Source: Eubacterium sp. CAG:252
GTDB lineage: Bacteria; Bacillota; Clostridia; Lachnospirales; Lachnospiraceae
Length of the DNA: 12,704 bases
Assembly (NCBI GenBank): GCA_000436535.1
Contig: FR886252.1
Coordinates: forward strand, 1 to 12,704
Reading direction: 5' to 3'
The position numbers and the translations under genes were made by a program. How positions within the stretch are numbered: position 1 is the first letter of the stretch; each line of letters starts with the position of its first letter. The notes under the pieces were generated by a model. It did no database searches and was not told where the DNA came from. It saw only the letters and a program-made list of their open reading frames with translations. Of this stretch, positions 1 to 6,460 are shown one piece after another.

Positions 1-506
1 CAGAAGCCACAACAAAGGCGACAGAAAAGACAACAGAAAACACAACGAGTTCGGATGTAAGCGGTACTAAGCTTGTTCTTAATGCCAATGATGTAAGAAC
101 AGGAAAATTAAAGTCAACACTTACAGTAGACGGATTTAAGCTTGTTGCAGGCAGTAAGTCTACAGTAACAGTAGATAAGAGCAGCAAAGAATATAAGGGT
201 ATAGACTTTACAAGAAGAATTAAGCTTTCTGGCAGTGGCAGCACAAGCGGCAGGGCTATTGCATTTAAGACAGCTGGTGAATCCAAGGTAAAGGTATATG
301 CTACAAGTTCAAGCACAGATGACTCAAGACTTATCAAGATAATTGACAAGGATGGAAATGATATTACAAGTACATCAAAAATTCCAGGCAATTCTCTTAA
401 GTCAGTTTCATTCAGGGTGCCGGATGCAGGTGAATATTATCTTATATCAGAGGATGGAGGAGTTAATATTTACTACGTTGAGGTATCTAATGGCGTTGCA
501 TATTAG
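1..506 (+). CDS. C-terminal part of a secreted pectate-lyase-like protein (5' end outside the window)
   Basis: The open frame runs from the window edge (first full codon at base 3) to TAG at 504-506, giving about 167 residues with no start in view. It begins with a Thr/Glu/Lys-rich linker (EATTKATEKTTENTTSS), typical of a flexible spacer between domains of an extracellular protein. A compact domain of about 145 residues follows, rich in Ser, Thr and Val, with landmarks DFTRRIKLSGSGS, RAIAFKTAGESKVKVYATS and GEYYLISEDGGVNIYYVEV. I recognise this pattern from the C-terminal beta-sandwich modules attached to pectate lyases and other carbohydrate enzymes of Lachnospiraceae and Bacteroidetes. The catalytic part lies upstream and is not visible, so the enzyme class is an inference. 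A terminator follows, so this is the last gene of its unit. The beta-helix lipoprotein at 2048-4276 also points to pectin use. Confidence 0.7.
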   Translation, partial: EATTKATEKTTENTTSSDVSGTKLVLNANDVRTGKLKSTLTVDGFKLVAGSKSTVTVDKSSKEYKGIDFTRRIKLSGSGSTSGRAIAFKTAGESKVKVYATSSSTDDSRLIKIIDKDGNDITSTSKIPGNSLKSVSFRVPDAGEYYLISEDGGVNIYYVEVSNGVAY

Positions 507-559
507 AATTACTATCTGACATAATCTAATAATTGACGTTCACTAAATAGGAATGTTAT

Positions 560-606
560 AAGGGCGGAATTGAGCGTTTAAATTCAATTCCGCCCTTTGT
601 TGTTAT
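560..606 (+). terminator. Rho-independent terminator of the upstream gene
   Basis: A perfect 14-bp stem pairs AAGGGCGGAATTGA (560-573) with TCAATTCCGCCCTT (584-597) across a 10-nt loop. The T-rich tail TGTTGTTATT follows. It lies 54 nt after the stop codon at 506, as expected for the end of that transcript. The U tract is interrupted by G, so termination may be less than complete. Confidence 0.8.
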
Positions 607-698
607 TATGAGGTTTTGACCAGGCGGTTATTTGTATTTGTATGTAATCAGCTTTCCATTAGACATCGGTTAAAAGTGTATAGAGTAGATAAATCCGG

Positions 699-727
699 TT
701 GCCTATATTATTGATTATTATTATAAT
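699..727 (+). promoter_or_regulatory. Sigma-A promoter for the ketopantoate reductase-like gene
   Basis: TTGCCT (699-704) and TATAAT (722-727) are separated by exactly 17 nt, which is close to the housekeeping consensus. Initiation would fall near 733-735, at the 5' edge of the structured leader. The -10 box and the next six bases (TATAATGATACC) recur identically at 12533-12544. Confidence 0.7.
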
Positions 728-790
728 GATACCAAGGTCAAAAGGTCTAAACCCACATGAGTCTGCTCATAGGTGTGGGTGACCTTGTTA
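728..790 (+). ncRNA. Structured 5' leader, a truncated copy of the RNA element at 12537-12704
   Basis: The leader folds into a three-tier hairpin. CAAGGTC (733-739) pairs with GACCTTG (781-787), ACCCAC (751-756) pairs with GTGGGT (775-780), and ATGAG (757-761) pairs with CTCAT (766-770) around a TCTG loop, with AGGT (771-774) bulged. From 722 to 775 it matches 12533-12586 with only 6 differences in 54 positions. Several differences keep pairing through G-U; for example, C768 becomes T opposite a G. The remaining 3' part of the longer element is absent here; after about 790 the sequence runs into the gene's ribosome binding site. It is therefore either a cis-regulatory leader for the gene at 817 or a leftover duplicate of a small RNA gene. 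No known riboswitch class is recognised. Confidence 0.55.
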
Positions 791-816
791 TTAATAAAGA
801 ATATGGAGAAAATATT

Positions 817-1776
817 ATGCAGATAAAATCAGTTGCAATATTAGGTGCCGGAGCAGTAGGCTCATATGTTATATGGGGACTTAACAGCGTGAAGGATATA
901 AAGCTTGGAGTAATAGCGGAAGGTGAGCGTGCCAGCAGGTTAAAGAAAGAAGGCTGTCTTATAAATGATGAAGTCTACAGACCAGAGGTATGGACACCTC
1001 AGGAGGCACATGGAGTAGACCTTCTTATAGTTTCCTTAAAATATGGAGCACTTCATGCTGCGCTTGACAGTATCAAAGCAGCAGTAGGAGAAAATACTAT
1101 TGTAATGAGCCTTATGAATGGTGTTGACAGTGAAGATATAATAGCTGAAAAGATAGGAATGTCACACATTGTTTATTCACTTATAAAGGTTGCTTCACAT
1201 AAGGAGGGTAGTGGATATTATTTTAATCCTGAAACAACAATAGGCATTATATTTGGCGAGGCAGATGAGCCTTATCAGAGTGAGAGAATACAGGCTATAG
1301 ATGCACTTTTTGGAGCAGGCAGAATTAATTACAGGATAACTGAACATATAAAAGAAGAAATATGGAGTAAGTTCAGACTGAATGTAAGCAATAATCTTCC
1401 ACAGGCAGTACTTGGCGCAGGAGTCGGCTGTTATACAGACAGTGAACATATGAAGGCGATAAGTAATGGTCTGAGAAATGAGCTTGAAGCAATCGCCAAG
1501 GCTAAAGGAATTGATATGAGTGTTATTGAAAAGACATCAACACGTGGAAGTGCAGTGCCACCAACAGCCAGATATTCAACATTGCAGGATATTGATGCCA
1601 AGCGCCATACAGAGATAGATATGTTTTCAGGAGCACTTATGCGTATGGGAAAAGAACTGGGAATACCAACACCTTATAACGAATACACATATCATATCAT
1701 TAAGGCTATTGAAGAGAAGAATGATGGTCTGTTTGATTATGATGAGAATAACAGGGAGCTTACATATTCTAAGTAG
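817..1776 (+). CDS. Ketopantoate reductase family protein (ApbA/PanE)
   Basis: This protein of 319 residues has an N-terminal Rossmann fold and a C-terminal helical domain, as in 2-dehydropantoate 2-reductase. That enzyme makes pantoate from ketopantoate with NADPH for coenzyme A synthesis. The dinucleotide motif GAGAVG is at residues 10-15. MNGV at 100-103 corresponds to the family's NG turn. EEIWSKFRLNVSNN carries the presumed catalytic Lys185 with Asn189 and Asn193, and Glu266 in TEIDMF fits the conserved acid. The start at 817 is chosen because GGAG (805-808) stands 8 nt before it and MQIKSVAILGAG is a canonical family N-terminus. The in-frame ATG at 757 lies inside the leader hairpin and has no good ribosome binding site. 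No pantothenate gene is adjacent, and many Firmicutes carry paralogues of unknown substrate, so panE itself is not assigned. A strong terminator follows 33 nt after the stop. Confidence 0.88.
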   Translation: MQIKSVAILGAGAVGSYVIWGLNSVKDIKLGVIAEGERASRLKKEGCLINDEVYRPEVWTPQEAHGVDLLIVSLKYGALHAALDSIKAAVGENTIVMSLMNGVDSEDIIAEKIGMSHIVYSLIKVASHKEGSGYYFNPETTIGIIFGEADEPYQSERIQAIDALFGAGRINYRITEHIKEEIWSKFRLNVSNNLPQAVLGAGVGCYTDSEHMKAISNGLRNELEAIAKAKGIDMSVIEKTSTRGSAVPPTARYSTLQDIDAKRHTEIDMFSGALMRMGKELGIPTPYNEYTYHIIKAIEEKNDGLFDYDENNRELTYSK

Positions 1777-1809
1777 AACTATATAAATGTGATGCAGATA
1801 TATTAAAAT

Positions 1810-1857
1810 AAAGCAGCCGGATAATGGTTTATTATTCCAATTATCCGGCTGCTTTTT
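1810..1857. terminator. Strong, probably bidirectional terminator between converging genes
   Basis: A 16-bp stem pairs 1810-1825 (AAAGCAGCCGGATAAT) with 1840-1855 around a 14-nt loop and is followed by a T run on the plus strand. Read on the minus strand, the stem is followed by TATTTTAATA. It can therefore serve both the reductase-like gene and the lipoprotein gene that converges on it. Confidence 0.85.
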
Positions 1858-2047
1858 GAAGTAAGTGCTGAAATGTTCAGTCAAGTTGTTTTAATGTTTA
1901 TATAATTGCTAGAAGTAAGATTTAAAGATTATACTTTTGGCTGCATCATAATATGCATTATCTATATATAAGCTGACAGTTATATTTAATGTTGTAGTTA
2001 AAATTATCTGCCCTTCATAATTACCGCCAGGGGCGCTGCCATTATAG

Positions 2048-4276
2048 TTATCTGCCGTTCATATCACCACTACGACCGTTGCCGTTAGAATTACCATTCA
2101 TATTACCACCACGGCCGCCGCCTCCGAAACCGCCGCCAAAGCCGCCAGTATTGGTTGCGCCCATAGTGCCGCTTGTCTGTGTCCAGTTTGCAACGGAGTT
2201 ACCATCGCAGTAAAGAGTATATTCTGTACCAGTTGTAAGAGCAGATGCACATATCCAGCCATTTGAATAGCTTTCAGTTAATGTAAAGCTAAGTACTTCA
2301 TTGCCACTTGCATCCTTAAGCGAATAGCTTCCGGCATTAAATGATAATGAACTGAAAACATAAGCATTTGCTGAATTCTCAGGTGTTTCGCAGACACCAC
2401 CTAAAGCTACACATATTCCACCAGTTACAGTGACTGTTCCATCAACATCGATAGAACCAGATACCTGACCTGAAGAGCTGCCGCCCTTTACATGAACCAT
2501 GCCACCAGACTGTGTATAGTTACCGTTAGAGTCAATACCGTCAGTATCACCAGAAGCCGTTGTAACATCTACATAGCCACCAGTAATATTAATAAGTGGA
2601 GTAGTAGAGCCATCACCAGTGCAGGCGTTAAGTCCGTCATCAGTAGCATATACATATACCTTTCCACCGCTTATATTAAGCATCATAGCTTCAAGACCTT
2701 CATAAGAAGTTACAACATTTATATATCCATCAGTTACATCAAGTTCCTTGTCAGCGTGGATACCATCATCACCAGTAGATATTGTGATAGAACCGCCTGA
2801 TACTGTGATTACGCCTTTTCCGTCTTCGCCAGTTTCAAGCACGCCTGAGTCTGAATTAGCGTGGATACCATCATCTGTTGAACTGATATTAATAGTTGCA
2901 CCGGATATAGTTATTTCGCTGTCAGCCTTAATTCCCTTAGTAGAGTAAGACTTCTTGGTAGAATTGCCAGAGCTGTTATTCATATCACCTGGCTTATTGC
3001 CGTTATTTCCGCCTCCAAAGCCGCCACCAAAACCTGAGTTATTATTGCTATCAGAACTATTCTGATTATTGTTCATATCTGGAGGAGTGCCCATACTGCC
3101 GTCATTCTGATTATTGTTCATATCTGGAGGAGTACCCATATTACTATTGTTCTGGTTGTTAGTGTCTGCAGTCAGAGTAATGCCTGAATTGTTGTCACTG
3201 GAAGTATTTATAGTGTAAGCAGCAGATACATCAGAAGTTGATGTGCCATCTGTTGTGTATGACATCATACTTGCGCTGGCAGATGACTTTGATGAGCCAG
3301 AGCTGTTTGAAGAACTGTTGCCTGAATTAGAAGAGCTTGTGTTTGTTGTTGAACTGTCTGTAACCTCTTCACTATATTCAGAATAAGTATCTGTATAAAT
3401 GTTAAGATTGCCGTCACCAGATACATCAACTCCATAAGCAGCATCAATACCATCACACGCTGCGTATACATCTATATTGCCACCAGATATTGTGACAATT
3501 CCTTTCTGCTTGCCTTTGCTTGAAAGACTGCTGTTAGATGTCTTTATGCCATCACCCTTTTTAGAGATAGCGATTATTTCGCCCGACTCAATATCAACAG
3601 CATCGTTACCCTTTATTGCATTATTAACAGCCGTAACTTTTATAGTTACATTTTTAATAGAAAGGTCATCCTTGCTCTGAATACCATTATTGTATTTGCC
3701 AGTTACTGATAATGCGCCTTTTCCTACAAACTTAAGGTCGCAGGTTGCATATATTGCAGCATTGCCGGCATCATCGGATGCATCGTCACTGGCTTCTTCT
3801 CTTGCATCAACAACGCAGTTGTAAGTATTTTCTTCAGATTTAATCTTTACATTATCTGCATTTTTAATGTATATAGGTGAACCAGTTGAGCAGGTGATGG
3901 ATGTGCCATTAAGTGTAATTGTTACTTCTGCATCATCGGCGGCATCAACAACAATCTGGCCTTCTGATAAAAGCCCCGAAACAGTATATTCACCAGCCTG
4001 TGTTATTGTATATACAGAACCGTTCTGTGTTACTGAAGTACCATCGCCCGATGTAATAGTAAATGCTCCTGTTATTTCTGTTTTATAATTATCTGCATCA
4101 TCTGCGTGGGTTACATTTGTGTTCTCTGTTGTAATGCTTGAAGTGACTGTTGTACTGGTATTATTTCCAGTGCTGCTATTTGTATCTGCCTGTGAACCGC
4201 AGCCTGATGTCATAAGACACATCGCAAGTATAACTGCGGCAACGCACGATTTGTTTATCTTCTTTAAATTAATCAT
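2048..4276 (-). CDS. Large beta-helix lipoprotein, Cthe_2159-like carbohydrate-binding family (DUF4353)
   Basis: About 742 residues. A positively charged N-terminus, a hydrophobic stretch and the lipobox MTSGC (Cys26) predict a lipoprotein anchored on the outer membrane face. Residues about 60-310 and 445-650 contain repeated beta-strand rungs with recurring DGI turns (GDGIKT, CDGIDA, TDDGIHA, GDDGIHA, TDDGLNA, TDGIDS). This is the hallmark of the Cthe_2159 family, whose founding member is a calcium-binding parallel beta-helix that binds cellulose and polygalacturonate. Between the two helix parts lies a low-complexity Ser/Asn/Gly segment of about 130 residues that includes a tandem 15-residue repeat. 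The C-terminus is again Gly/Asn/Arg-rich. The start at 4276 is preferred over the ATG at 4282 because AAAGGA ends 9 nt before the former and only 3 nt before the latter. No catalytic motif is seen; an adhesin or substrate-binding role is inferred. I see no convincing promoter upstream on this strand. Confidence 0.85.
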   Translation of the reverse strand: MINLKKINKSCVAAVILAMCLMTSGCGSQADTNSSTGNNTSTTVTSSITTENTNVTHADDADNYKTEITGAFTITSGDGTSVTQNGSVYTITQAGEYTVSGLLSEGQIVVDAADDAEVTITLNGTSITCSTGSPIYIKNADNVKIKSEENTYNCVVDAREEASDDASDDAGNAAIYATCDLKFVGKGALSVTGKYNNGIQSKDDLSIKNVTIKVTAVNNAIKGNDAVDIESGEIIAISKKGDGIKTSNSSLSSKGKQKGIVTISGGNIDVYAACDGIDAAYGVDVSGDGNLNIYTDTYSEYSEEVTDSSTTNTSSSNSGNSSSNSSGSSKSSASASMMSYTTDGTSTSDVSAAYTINTSSDNNSGITLTADTNNQNNSNMGTPPDMNNNQNDGSMGTPPDMNNNQNSSDSNNNSGFGGGFGGGNNGNKPGDMNNSSGNSTKKSYSTKGIKADSEITISGATINISSTDDGIHANSDSGVLETGEDGKGVITVSGGSITISTGDDGIHADKELDVTDGYINVVTSYEGLEAMMLNISGGKVYVYATDDGLNACTGDGSTTPLINITGGYVDVTTASGDTDGIDSNGNYTQSGGMVHVKGGSSSGQVSGSIDVDGTVTVTGGICVALGGVCETPENSANAYVFSSLSFNAGSYSLKDASGNEVLSFTLTESYSNGWICASALTTGTEYTLYCDGNSVANWTQTSGTMGATNTGGFGGGFGGGGRGGNMNGNSNGNGRSGDMNGR
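3059..3148 (-). repeat. Tandem 45-bp direct repeat inside the lipoprotein gene
   Basis: Two units with a 45-nt period encode MGTPPDMNNNQN followed by a variable triplet of residues, so copy-number change would stay in frame. The units are nearly identical at DNA level over their first 37 bases. They lie in the flexible insert between the two beta-helix portions. Such repeats commonly expand and contract by slippage. Confidence 0.8.
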
Positions 4277-4430
4277 ATTCATTCATCCTTTCTCTGGTTC
4301 TTTTGTTTTGCTGTTTTATTGATTATCTATAGTGTAGGGGGGAATGGTGAAGAAAATATGGTAAGAATGAGAACATTTTGTGTCTTGGGGGGTTGGGGAT
4401 ATAATATAGTCTGTTTTGAAAAAAGAAATC

Positions 4431-4458
4431 TTGACAGTTGCAGTAAAAGTTGTATAAT
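4431..4458 (+). promoter_or_regulatory. Near-consensus sigma-A promoter for the hairpin RNA and Abi remnant
   Basis: TTGACA (4431-4436) and TATAAT (4453-4458) are both perfect matches to consensus, with a 16-nt spacer. Initiation is predicted near 4465, just before the hairpin at 4472-4510. It is the best-matching promoter in the window and drives a locus whose protein gene is broken. Confidence 0.75.
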
Positions 4459-4464
4459 AAAAAT

Positions 4465-4518
4465 AATAGAACCCACCACGCCTCTGATTTTTTATGCGCA
4501 ACCCGGTGGGATTTTTTA
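4465..4518 (+). ncRNA. Small hairpin RNA upstream of an Abi gene, AbiF-RNA-like
   Basis: CCCACC (4472-4477) pairs with GGTGGG (4505-4510) and CGC (4479-4481) pairs with GCG (4496-4498). An AT-rich loop and an unpaired AACCC precede the closing strand, and ATTTTTTATT follows directly. It therefore looks like a small RNA ended by its own terminator, or an attenuator. A conserved RNA of this size and position (the AbiF RNA motif) is known upstream of Abi_2/AbiF genes and acts as the antitoxin or guide partner of the HEPN toxin. I assign it from position, architecture and the C-rich/G-rich closing stem; the consensus was not compared by computation. Confidence 0.6.
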
Positions 4519-4533
4519 TTTATTTGGAGTTTT

Positions 4534-5120
4534 ATGTATAAATATCCAAAACAAATATTAACAATATCCCAACAAGTACAATCATATATAGATGCAGGAA
4601 TGGAGATTGGTAATCAATCAGATGTCGAAAAGGTATTAAAAACAGTTGGCTATTATCGCTTACGTGGATATTCATTCCACTTATATGATAATAATACGAA
4701 AAAATATGTTCCCGGAACTAAATTTGAAAACAGGTATTGGAAGTTCATATGCTATATTGGCAGATAATTACAAGTATAAATCGAATAAAGGAAATTTGGT
4801 GAAACCATCTAAGAAAATGCTTGCTTCATGGCTACAGGGCGTTTCAGTATTGCGTAATATATGTGCTCATAATTCAAGAATATATAATCGAACAATACAT
4901 ACTGCACCTGAAATTTTATATGTAGATAAGGTTACACCCCCCACCTGTACATAATGGTTTATATCAAATCTTATTAGCGATGAAGTATCTTTGTTCGTCT
5001 GATAAGGAGTGGACAGTATTCGTGGATGCTTTGGATAAGCTCATTCAGAATAATATGGGGGTAATCAGTCTTACAGCAATGAATCTTCCAACTGATTGGA
5101 AAGCACATTTAAGTGTATAA
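4534..5120 (+). pseudogene. Broken Abi_2 (AbiD/AbiF-type) HEPN abortive-infection gene
   Basis: Three reading-frame pieces of one Abi_2 protein are visible. The N-terminal piece (4534-4767) contains the family signature VGYYRLRGYSFHLY. At about 4730 the sequence jumps, after KYVPGTKFEN, directly to what is normally the C-terminal third and changes frame, so roughly 100 or more residues of the middle are missing. The second piece (about 4730-4954) holds LASWLQGVSVLRNICAHNSR. Its RNICAH is the Rx4H catalytic motif of HEPN ribonucleases. A second frame change at a run of six C (4937-4942) leads to the last piece, ending ALDKLIQNN...WKAHLSV at TAA 5118-5120. GGAG lies 4 nt before the ATG. The toxin cannot be made intact, although promoter and upstream RNA remain. 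Confidence 0.85.
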
Positions 5121-5192
5121 ATGTGGTAGAAATGCATAAAATAGTAAAGCAGACCTAATAAAGCATTTTATGCTCAAACCAGTTAGGCTTTC

Positions 5193-5227
5193 GGCGGAGT
5201 GTTACGATAAGCACTTCGCCATTTTTA
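5193..5227 (+). terminator. Terminator after the Abi remnant
   Basis: GGCGGAGTG (5193-5201) pairs with CACTTCGCC (5212-5220), with one G-U, around a 10-nt loop. ATTTTTATG follows directly. A smaller hairpin, AGCATTTTATGCT, lies just upstream (5162-5174). Confidence 0.75.
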
Positions 5228-5391
5228 TGTGTGCCTTATGAGGGCAGGTTTCTTATGGGTAAATGTCCATAATTCGCCTCAGTAGTGGAAAGAGAATGCA
5301 ATTGATAAATACGATGAAATAGAAGATGTTTAAGTGATTGATTTCATTGATACATTTCCAAGCATTTAACAAAATAAGGAGAAGAAAAACA

Positions 5392-5853
5392 ATGATAAAA
5401 ATTTTATTCATCTGCCACGGCAACATCTGCCGCAGCACCATGGCAGAAAGCGTTATGACATATTTAGTTAAACAGGCAGGGCTGGAGAATGATTTTTATA
5501 TTAATTCAGCAGCAACCAGCCGAGAGGAGATAGGTAATCCGCCACATCATGGAACTGTGGCGAAGCTAAGGGCAGAAGGCATCCCGGTTATTCCACACAG
5601 GGCAGTGCAGATGACACTGAATGATTATGAGGAATATGATTACCTTATAGGAATGGATACAGAAAATATCCGTAATATGCAGCGTATATCAGGTGGCGAC
5701 CCTGATGAAAAAATATATAAGCTGCTCACATTTACAGGCTCTGGCATGGATGTTGCAGACCCTTGGTATACAGGAGATTTCGAGGCAACCTACAGAGATG
5801 TAAAAGCAGGATGCGAAGGACTGTTAAGTGTGCTTAGAGAAGAACTTGCGTAA
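5392..5853 (+). CDS. Low-molecular-weight protein tyrosine phosphatase
   Basis: The 153-residue length is normal for this family of cytosolic phosphatases, which remove phosphate from protein tyrosine (in some members from arginine). The catalytic P-loop is at residues 8-15, CHGNICRS, with the nucleophile Cys8 and Arg14. The general acid is Asp123 in DPWYTGDF. SAATSREEIGNPPHHGTVAKL, written here across positions 39-59, matches the segment that follows the P-loop in the family. The start at 5392 has AAGGAG (5376-5381) 10 nt upstream and puts the P-loop at its usual distance; an in-frame extension to 5338 lacks a ribosome binding site. No tyrosine kinase gene or export operon is adjacent, so its substrate cannot be inferred. 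The gene ends before the repeat-rich region. Confidence 0.92.
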   Translation: MIKILFICHGNICRSTMAESVMTYLVKQAGLENDFYINSAATSREEIGNPPHHGTVAKLRAEGIPVIPHRAVQMTLNDYEEYDYLIGMDTENIRNMQRISGGDPDEKIYKLLTFTGSGMDVADPWYTGDFEATYRDVKAGCEGLLSVLREELA

Positions 5854-5866
5854 GATAATATATAAC

Positions 5867-6288
5867 AATTTTAAATATTGTACATTTTGCATAAAACATA
5901 TTTTGCATGATATAATGAGCACAAAAGAAAAGGAAGCGGCTGCGAAGCAGGACTAAAGAGCGCAAGAGCGCGGGTTCGTGAGTGTAGGGTAGACAAAGAG
6001 TAAATAAATTATGATATATTGAAATATATCTAAGGAATAAACAAAAACAACTTATTTTTCAGCATTTTTTAAGTGACTCAATTATAGTTGTAGAAGTTAA
6101 GTCGTAAATAAAAAAGATATATTTCATGCATTATGTGTAATTTAGGTGTTAAATAATTATCTATAAATAAGCATATGAAGAAAAATGCACAAAAATAAGT
6201 TGTTTTCGTTTGTGCTTGAGATACATTTCAATAGATTACGCAAAATATGTTTTTCTAAAGCGGATATAATTGTACAATATTTTAAATT
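5867..6288. repeat. Large imperfect inverted repeat (MITE-like), interrupted in its left arm
   Basis: This gene-free stretch is organised as a palindrome in three paired blocks. Block 5867-5884 pairs with 6271-6288 (17 of 18). AAAACATATTTTGC (5893-5906) pairs perfectly with 6240-6253. Block 6017-6069 pairs ungapped with 6181-6233 (45 of 53). The centre 6070-6180 is unpaired and AT-rich, with no frame of note. TATAACAATT occurs at 5861-5870 and again at 6297-6306, flanking the element like a target duplication, though it partly overlaps the paired block. No transposase is encoded. The right arm has a relative at 8825-8962. A non-autonomous mobile element or a decayed insertion-sequence end is the likeliest reading. 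Confidence 0.6.
5907..6017 (+). other. GC-rich insert in the left arm, bounded by 7-bp direct repeats
   Basis: ATGATAT occurs at 5907-5913 and 6011-6017. The sequence between them has no counterpart in the right arm of the inverted repeat, so it looks inserted. It is much richer in G and C than its surroundings and holds two short hairpins: CTGC-GAA-GCAG (5940-5950) and GCGC-AAGA-GCGC (5960-5971). TTGCAT (5887-5892) and TATAAT (5911-5916), 18 nt apart, could start a small RNA near 5923. No open frame of note and no recognised RNA family. It may be a small mobile stem-loop element or a short RNA gene. Confidence 0.4.
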
Positions 6289-6417
6289 TACTCATTTATA
6301 ACAATTACATCAATTATCAACCAATAAAGTAATCAGCAGCAGGCATTTAGCAGCGAAAATTTTCAATTTAACATCTATTACATAATCAAATACAATCAAA
6401 CAGAATATTTTCCCATT

Positions 6418-6460
6418 CCCTGCATAAACTGTACAAACAGATATGCAGGGGTTTTTATTT
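6418..6460 (+). promoter_or_regulatory. Terminator-like hairpin that contains the spoIIID ribosome binding site
   Basis: CCCTGCATA (6418-6426) pairs with TATGCAGGG (6442-6450), and inside it CTGT (6429-6432) pairs with ACAG (6437-6440) around ACAA. GTTTTTATTTTTG follows at once. The 3' arm includes AGGGG, the only reasonable ribosome binding site for the TTG at 6461. The same structure could thus stop transcription and hide the start of translation. Whether an alternative fold releases it is not evident from the upstream 100 nt. Confidence 0.65.

Noticed and set aside
757..816. In-frame upstream start that would add 20 residues to the reductase-like protein
   Set aside because: The ATG is inside the leader hairpin, has no ribosome binding site, and the added residues do not belong to the family; GGAG at 805-808 supports 817.
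4337..4400. G-rich runs that might form a G-quadruplex
   Set aside because: The runs are unevenly spaced, with about 45 nt between the first and the next two, so a stable four-run structure is not supported.
5275..5336. Possible gene debris ending WKENAIDKYDEIEDV before the phosphatase
   Set aside because: Only about 15 residues follow an in-frame stop, and no family is recognisable.
5253..5441. Hydrophobic minus-strand frame resembling a small membrane protein
   Set aside because: It overlaps the well-supported start and P-loop of the phosphatase and has no ribosome binding site.
6240..6297. Short minus-strand frame (MSKFKILYNYIRFRK...) in the right arm, with a similar one at 8904-8962
   Set aside because: Both begin with ATG and stop at the same point, but neither has a ribosome binding site, and the substitutions are not concentrated at third codon positions.
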